Part shown: positions 58,101-64,000 of the stretch, in pieces | Numbering within the stretch: position 1 is the first letter of the stretch | Layout: every line of letters starts with the position of its first letter | NCBI GenBank assembly: GCA_027604505.1 | Contig: JADIIX010000005.1 | Coordinates: 1-64,000, forward strand | DNA length: 64,000 nt | DNA from: Gonapodya sp. JEL0774 | Lineage: Eukaryota > Monoblepharomycota > Monoblepharidomycetes > Monoblepharidales > Gonapodyaceae | Direction of reading: 5' to 3' | The notes under the pieces: generated by a model | Seen by the model: the letters and a program-made list of their open reading frames with translations, nothing else | Database searches by the model: none | What the model was told of the DNA's origin: nothing | Position numbers and translations under genes: made by a program

Positions 58101-60214
58101 CAGAGGTCAGATGCCTGGTCTGTGGATGTTCTCCAGCCCAGCGCGCATGGTGCGACCAGTGAGGTATCTAGGCCTGACGCGCCCCGACCCCAACACTGGA
58201 AAGCGGGTGCCTGTGGGCGAAGAGGACCCGTCACTTGACTTGATCGGCACTTTTGAGCAAGTGTACATGGACGTGGCGTGCCTCCCAAGGGATGTTGTAC
58301 CAGGGGTCACTACCCACATTGACTATTCACCCACTGATATGCTTAGTGTCGTGGCGAATATGACCCCATTCAGTGACTTTAACCAGAGTCCTAGGAACAT
58401 GTACCAGTGTCAGGTGAGTTTGTGCTGCTTTTAAAGATATTTGTATGCCTCCTGGTATCCTTATCTGCTCCTTTTCGCTTGCGCCAAACAGATGGGGAAA
58501 CAGACAATGGGTACCCCGTCCCTCAACCTTGGATACCGAACTGACAACAAGCTGTATCGTCTCTACTCTGGCCAATCCCCTATTGTTCGGCCGAAGCTCT
58601 TCGATAAATACGATATGGACTCGTATCCCAATGGAACCAATGCAGTTGTGGCTGGTGTGTTGATGGTGGGGGATAAATCGATCAAATGCTGGCCGTAAAA
58701 TCTGCACGTTTTTCTCTCCAATCTTTTTTTTTAGTGATATCCTACACCGGTTATGATATGGAAGATGCCATGATCATCTGTAAAGGCGCACACGACCGCG
58801 GATTCGGCCACGGTGTGATCTACAAGTCCGAGTTCATCGATCTTGCTGTCGAAGCTGGCGGGCAACGGCGAGGTAGCCTTTCTTCTAAAGGCATTCCGTT
58901 CCATTTTGGCGTGTCGGGTGGCGTTCCGGGAGCGGGCAAGAGAGGCTCAGTGGATCCCAAGGTCATGGGTGTGCTGGACGTGGACGGATTACCACACATT
59001 GGGACTAAGCTCACGAGCGGAGACCCGTACTATGCATACGTTGACGAAACTACGGGCGTGGTGAAAGTGGTGCGGTACAAGTATATGGAGGATGCGTATG
59101 TGGACGAAGTGCGAGTGTTGGGTGACGAGACTGGCAAAGCACCGCTTACACGAGTCCATATTAAACTGCGGATACCCCGACAACCTATCACGGGAGACAA
59201 GTTTTCGTCGCGGCACGGGCAAAAAGGAGTCATGTCACAAAAGTACCCTCAAGTGGATATGCCCTTTAGCGAGAGCGGTATCGTCCCAGACGTCATCATC
59301 AATCCCCACGCGTTCCCCAGTCGAATGACCATCGGGATGTTTGTGGAGAGTCTGGCGGGTAAAGCCGGTGCTATGCACGGCATTGCGCAGGACGGGACGC
59401 CGTTTGTGTTTGGGGAGGAAATAGACGGCGAGGACAAGAGCAAGGTGCACAAGTTGAGCGCCGCGGATTACTTTGGGGAGCAGTTGGTCAAATCGGGGTA
59501 CAATTATCACGGGAATGAGCCCATGTACAGTGGTATAACGGGGAAGGAGTTCAAGGCTGATATTTACATTGGGGTGAGTCACGAGGTGCCCAGCGAGTTT
59601 TCTGATATCTGTTTTCGAACATTTTGTGACTTTGTTGTATCACGTGACTCTCGAATTGAAACTGGAATCCAGGTCGTGTACTACCAGCGACTTCGTCACA
59701 TGGTGTCTGACAAGTACCAAGTGCGCACAGTGGGTCCCGTTCATAACCTCACGCAACAACCCGTCAAAGGACGAAAGAGAGCCGGCGGTATCCGATTCGG
59801 GGAGATGGAACGGGATTCGCTGTTGGCGCATGGTACGAGTTTCTTGCTGCAGGACCGGTTGATGAACTGCTCGGATTATTCGCAGGTGAGTTGAGTGGGT
59901 GATTCCACCCAGAGAGACCAAGAGCGAGAGAAGACTGCTTACTCATTATTCCGTTTTATTTACTCGACTGGTTACCCCTGTGCCTTTTACTGTGGTTTGT
60001 TTAGTCGTACATTTGCAAAACTTGCGGATCCATTCTCACACCGTCACCTCACCCACCAAGCACCATGGTGACCTCGCGGCGGGAGCGAGTAACATGTGGT
60101 GTCTGCCAGTCTTCCAAGGGAATCGATACTGTCGCGATACCATACGTGTTTCGGTATTTGGCCACCGAGTTGCTTGCCATGAACATCAAGCTCACACTTG
60201 AGACGAAAGCATAA
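55180..60214 (+). CDS. RPA135: DNA-directed RNA polymerase I subunit RPA2 (second largest)
   Basis: Begins [18 protein letters not shown] with a long Ser/Lys-rich extension, then [14 protein letters not shown] at the usual start of the subunit. Domains follow in order. The protrusion and lobe hold [19 protein letters not shown] and [20 protein letters not shown]. The fork is [20 protein letters not shown] with [20 protein letters not shown]. The external domains hold [20 protein letters not shown] and [11 protein letters not shown]. The hybrid-binding region is [20 protein letters not shown] plus [20 protein letters not shown]. The anchor is [20 protein letters not shown]. The terminal zinc ribbon is YICKTCGS and CGVCQ, ending LTLETKA at 60214. 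Pol I makes the large rRNA precursor in the nucleolus. An acidic insert ([16 protein letters not shown]) sits in the lobe. Eight or more introns. Confidence 0.95.
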
Positions 60215-60801
60215 ACATAGCATATATTTAAAAGTAACATTGACTTCAAATATCCATTTTTGATGAATATACCCAGCTTTCGGAGAACTTCCTCATTTGG
60301 ATTCATTCAAAGTATATATGTATTTCCGCCAGACAAACTGAAACACGAGCAATTTGTAACGTACATTGCCAATTGCATATCGCCTACTCCCAAAAGTTAA
60401 AGCGAACACAATGTTCAAGCGATATGGATGCAGTTGGGAATTCGGGATGATCTTTTCGTGGAATCGACCATGGCGTCCCTGTGGCGTTGGATTCCCGCTC
60501 AAAGTCCACAAAATAACGCACTGGTCGCGGTTCACACGCCTGCTTAGGCGGCAGCCATAATACATCAAATTTAACAAGACCGCCCTACGTGTGTTTTCTT
60601 TCCAGTTGTCCTTGGCTGTTTAATTAGTTTTGTTTCGTTGGGCCTGTGCTTGTTTTGTGGTGAGAGGCGCGATCACAGAGAGGCGACCCAGACCAACCTG
60701 AACGGCTGGTCCATTCTTCTGTTGAACTTGCTTCCACATTCCTACGTGAAAACCACGATTCTTCCACAAAGGAGGAAAGATTCAAGCGGGATTTCGCGAA
60801 C
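60215..60801. other. Intergenic, GATA-B promoter side
   Basis: AT-rich 60220-60340, then C/T-rich sequence. Opposed short ORFs (60293-60577 minus) have no domain. Confidence 0.4.
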
Positions 60802-62329
60802 ATGGACAACGTGCAGCCCGAATCTTTGCTTAAGGCGATGGACAGAGTCAGACGGCATTTCGTGAAGGAACTCTTCGATTTACACCTCCTTTACCCGGCT
60901 GACCTGGCCCAGCGCTCGCTCAAAGTTAGCGAAACCCTTCATGGCATTCTCTTAGACAGTAGGACAGAGGTTGCCCAGGAGCGTGAGCAGGTGTCGACGA
61001 TCTTGTCCGTAATCTCTCAGATAAACCTAGAGCAGTCAACCAACGTCAACGTCCACATCCATTTGACCATTCATCGTCTCCTCGGTGACTTTGAAAGCTT
61101 TCGTACCAATTTCCTGCTCGCAATGACCAAAAGCTCCAAGAACATCGCCTCCGCCATCGCCGGTGACCAGGACTTGCGCTCTCGTTTTCGATCCGTTTTA
61201 TGCGCTCTGGATCAGGATTATGTGCGAACTGTAAAAGAGCTTGCGAGCTATTTGTTGGACGAGCTCTCGCTCCGGGATCCTGCTGAAAGCAGTGCAGGGT
61301 TCTCACCACCCATCACGTACGCTTACACAACTACACCAGTTCCTTCACCACCTGCAATGTATACAACAAGTTCAGTACCCTCTCCGCCATCAATGTACGC
61401 CACATCGACTGCTCCAACTCCTCCTGTCATCTATTCCACATCTGTGCCGACCGATTCCTACGTCGTCTATTCCGGCGAATGGCCTGCAAGTGAGATTATT
61501 GCAAGTTTTTTACGTCCAACGTCTGTTTGTTCATCTCCCTGCTTTTTTTTAAAAAAATTCGTGCATTTGTCTCCCTTGATCTCAACCATATCCGAAGCGG
61601 TCCCTAACGCTGTCGCAGCACAGATGCCGCAACAATACGTCAATACGCCCGCATCCCAAAACACTCACACTCAAGCTCTCGTTATCACGGTTCCAACAAC
61701 TGCACCTGTCACTCAGTGAGTGGAAGACATGTCATTGTTACGTCCGAACTGTGTGCATCGAGAACTTCACAAACACTATGATGCCAGATACTCCGCACAA
61801 TCCATTACCCACCAACGATACCCCTCTGATTTTTACAAGATCCAGGAGCCACAGTACATTGTGGACCAGCAATATGCCCACGAACCTCACTACATTATTA
61901 CTCACTCCCCCCCAGCACCAGTCACTCACAACCACACTCAGCCGCCGCAGCACCACCAACACCAGCCGCCGCAGCAGCCGCGCACACAGCAACCGCAACA
62001 ACAGCAGCCACAATGCCAGCAACAAAACGGAACAGGAACCGGACCACAAAATCTGCCCATTCACAGAGCCAGCAGCCATAAATCCATCAACAAGAGCTGT
62101 GGGGAATGCGGTACAACTTCCTCGCCAGAATGGCGTACCGGTCCCGGTGGTACAAAGTGGGCCTATCACTTGGATAAATTTTGCTGTCAGATCTCACTGA
62201 CTTGTGACTTGTCGTGCCTTTCCCTTCCACAGGCTTTGCAACGCGTGCGGCCTCCGCTTCCGTCGGCGCAACCAGACCGTATCCCAAAAAAGCACTTCTG
62301 AGAACCGTACTGTTGGAACTGCCGCATAA
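60802..62329 (+). CDS. GATA zinc-finger protein B, paralogue of protein A
   Basis: Exon 1 (from 60802) carries the same N-terminal domain as the gene at 36508: DRVRRHFVKELFDLH, ETLHGILLDSRTEV, VHIHLTIHRLLGDFES, and RTVKELASYLLDELSLRD. The linker has repeats of the type SVPSPPSMYATS, then exon EAVPNAVAAQMPQQYVN and a Gln/Pro/His-rich exon (PPQQPRTQQPQQQQPQ). The finger CGECGTTSSPEWRTGPGG is followed by an intron and LCNACGLRFRRRNQ, at the same place as in protein A. It ends TSENRTVGTAA, stop 62329. The donor before the last exon is GTGGGC, less standard than in A. The shared intron position and domain order show a gene duplication. A DNA-binding regulator is likely; targets are unknown. Confidence 0.85.
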
Positions 62330-62803
62330 CTGTAACAGCAATGGTCTGGATTCCAAGGGAGGAAAGCATTCGCACAAGGGGTGATGGGGACAAGAACCAA
62401 AAATACCACTCATGCTGTTACATTGAGCACAATTCAATCACAGCAGCCACTTTTTACCTACACAGTTCTTCTTTATACCGTTTTTGCCTCTTTGCAAATG
62501 GGGATGACGTACCTGTACTGTAGAGCTTCCACTAACAAAGACTCAGTTGCATGTTTAAAACCTTCCCTGCTGTTGACACAATCTCAAATCAATCGCCAAT
62601 CAACTAGAATGAGTTTTGCACATACATAAGAGACCAGTGCTATACATATATACACCTGAATGCCATTGAGTACAAAATTACGCGGTCGAAAAAGAGATAT
62701 GATGAATGGTAACAACCAAAGAATTGGACGCACTAAACGCTTTGATCAAAGAGCAGGACATGTATCTGAGTCCTCTGACATGCAATGGCTCCCACTCATC
62801 ATG
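62330..62803. other. Convergent 3' region
   Basis: Between GATA-B (+) and the MPN protein (-). AT-rich, with TATACATATATACA near 62641. No gene seen. Confidence 0.45.
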
Positions 62804-64000
62804 TCATCGTAACTCTCCTGCACCTTCCTCCGCTTTCTCCACGTCCAATCCCTCTCCAAACCCTGTGAGCTTTGCTTCCACCCAGCCAACAACTTCTTCC
62901 ACGAGTCCCTCCCTCAAACCAATCATATCCGCCCTGAGAGAGTCGAGGAGCTTACGGAGGCGGGTAGGGGAGTCAGGGTCAGAAGGCCGGAACGGGTGGG
63001 AAAGTGGAACGTGGCTTGAAACAGAAATTGAGGAGAGTGAACTCGAAATCGTTTGCAATGGCTACAATCGAAACTCACTGTGGGTCCTTCTTGGCCTCCT
63101 CCACCACGCCTTCTATTTGCCTCTTAACCTCTTCCCAAGTCGCATGTACAACCCGCGCACTCGCATCTCCGTTGTTCGCATCTCTAAACTGGGCATGTTC
63201 GGTCTCTTCAAAGCCCTCCCCGACAACTTCCCAACTCATCCCATAGGGTACTCGTCCGTTTCCTCCGGGTAACCACTGATCGAGTCCCACATGAAACACC
63301 CCCCACTTGCTTCCTGCACCGTGACCTCCGTAAGGACTCACAATCACACCAACAAATGGTTCAACATCTCTGCTGCCGGCTTTGACACCTCCTACTTCGG
63401 AGGAAGCCTCAATACAACTAGACCTCCGAAATAGTGCTTGGTACCCGCCCTGTGTAGCGACATCCCTGCCACTGGGCTTCGCCTCAAACGTGGGATGGGA
63501 ATGGTACCATCCCACAACAGCCAATCCCCGTTCAGAGAAAGACTTTCTTGCCGCAAGTTCCGAAAGCGGATCGATTTCGCAGTGGACCGGAGAGGAAGAG
63601 AGGGCTTGACACGGGCGAGCAAGGCGGAGGTGTATGGATGGAGGGCAGCTTGTGGGCAGAAAGTGACCAGCGATGAGACCGAGAGACTCGTGGTGAGAAA
63701 GATGAGCATGGAGATTCATTAAAAGCTTCAACAAAATTAATCGGAATGTTGAATAGTCGGCCAGAGAGAGATGATGGCTTTCCTGTAAGCCCACAAATGA
63801 ATCTCACCTTCACCCCCACATCCACTGTTAGCTTAAACGGTGCGTTCCTTCCGTAGCTTGAAACATCCATCAGCCCCAAATCCTCCTCTCCGTATCCTTT
63901 CCGACCCAAACTGCTCCAATCCACTTTCCATCGTTTCCTCTCCCCCACTTTCATGCCCTTCCTCTTTTTCCTCTTCCTCCTCTCAAATCTTTCCAGAGCC
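62804..64000 (-). CDS. MPN/JAMM metalloprotease-like protein, truncated at right edge
   Basis: The first exon is open to the window edge and begins with a basic cluster (RRKRKKRKG) that may be a nuclear signal. It then reads KRWKVDWSSLGRKGYGEEDL and APFKLTVDVGV. After a short intron comes the MPN domain (63794 on): LILLKLLMNLHAHLSHHESL with the catalytic Glu, GLIAGHF, AVVGWYHSHPTFEAKPSGRD and VATQGGYQALF. HSHP plus the spaced Asp complete the JAMM motif, so metal binding and peptidase activity are expected. The final exon (from about 63020) is helical: LRKLLDSLRADMIG, GLVEEVVGWVEAKLTG. The layout is like MPND/MYSM1-type proteins, some of which deubiquitinate histone H2A. Substrate inferred only. 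The true N-terminus lies beyond 64000. Confidence 0.8.

Overview
The window is nuclear DNA from a fungus, probably an early-diverging zoosporic (chytrid-like) one. Almost every gene is interrupted by short GT-AG introns of about 50-130 nt with donors such as GTGAGT or GTAAGT. The housekeeping genes are fungal or animal-like: mitochondrial cytochrome c peroxidase, RNA polymerase I subunit 2, eIF2B-epsilon, ribosomal P1, an MRM2-type methyltransferase and pyruvate decarboxylase. LRR-TM-SH3 surface proteins and CHASE-domain receptors would suit a chytrid. The lineage is an inference from gene content, not a database match. Exon joins below were made by eye from reading frame, splice motifs and family conservation.

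Layout. 0-2 kb: left-truncated Mutator-like transposase (-). 3-8.6 kb: DUF3237 protein (+), LRR-TM-SH3 membrane protein (-), MFSD1-like transporter (-). 9.2-11.5 kb: two tRNA-Asn genes in inverted orientation around unidentified sequence. 12-18.1 kb, all (-): ribosomal P1, F-box protein, acyl-CoA thioesterase-like protein, MRM2-like rRNA methyltransferase. 18.2-20.4 kb: GTATTTGG-rich spacer and a decayed DDE transposase. 20.4-28 kb (-): large C2H2 zinc-finger regulator and cytochrome c peroxidase. 28.4-30 kb: repeat island with a perfect 28-bp-arm palindrome, a 30-bp minisatellite and a Thr-Pro repeat ORF. 30.4-36.5 kb: TGL2-like lipase (+), degenerate carboxylesterase (-), GATA zinc-finger protein A (-). 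38-40 kb: Maf-type nucleotide pyrophosphatase (+). 40-43.4 kb: eIF2B-epsilon (-). 43.6-47.4 kb: ankyrin-pseudokinase-KEN protein (-). 47.5-48.5 kb: unknown protein (-). 48.6-51.3 kb: stand-alone CHASE receptor (+) and a duplicated remnant of its 3' end. 51.4-54.7 kb: pyruvate decarboxylase (+). 55.2-60.2 kb: RPA2/RPA135 (+). 60.8-62.3 kb: GATA protein B (+), paralogue of A. 62.8-64 kb: right-truncated MPN/JAMM protein (-).

The most striking object is the gene at 43638-47406. It joins about six ankyrin repeats, a catalytically degenerate kinase fold and a KEN ribonuclease domain, which is the domain order of vertebrate RNase L, here in a fungal genome. Frame is kept through seven introns, one of them flanking a 9-nt microexon that supplies the conserved KEN histidine. 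No oligoadenylate synthetase is visible nearby, so any activating ligand is unknown. The gene lies about 220 bp upstream of eIF2B-epsilon on the same strand.

Genes work mostly independently, as expected for a eukaryotic chromosome. Themes are translation and rRNA production (P1, RPA2, MRM2-like, eIF2B-epsilon, possibly the RNase L-like protein), transcription control (C2H2, two GATA proteins) and membrane sensing (LRR-SH3, CHASE).
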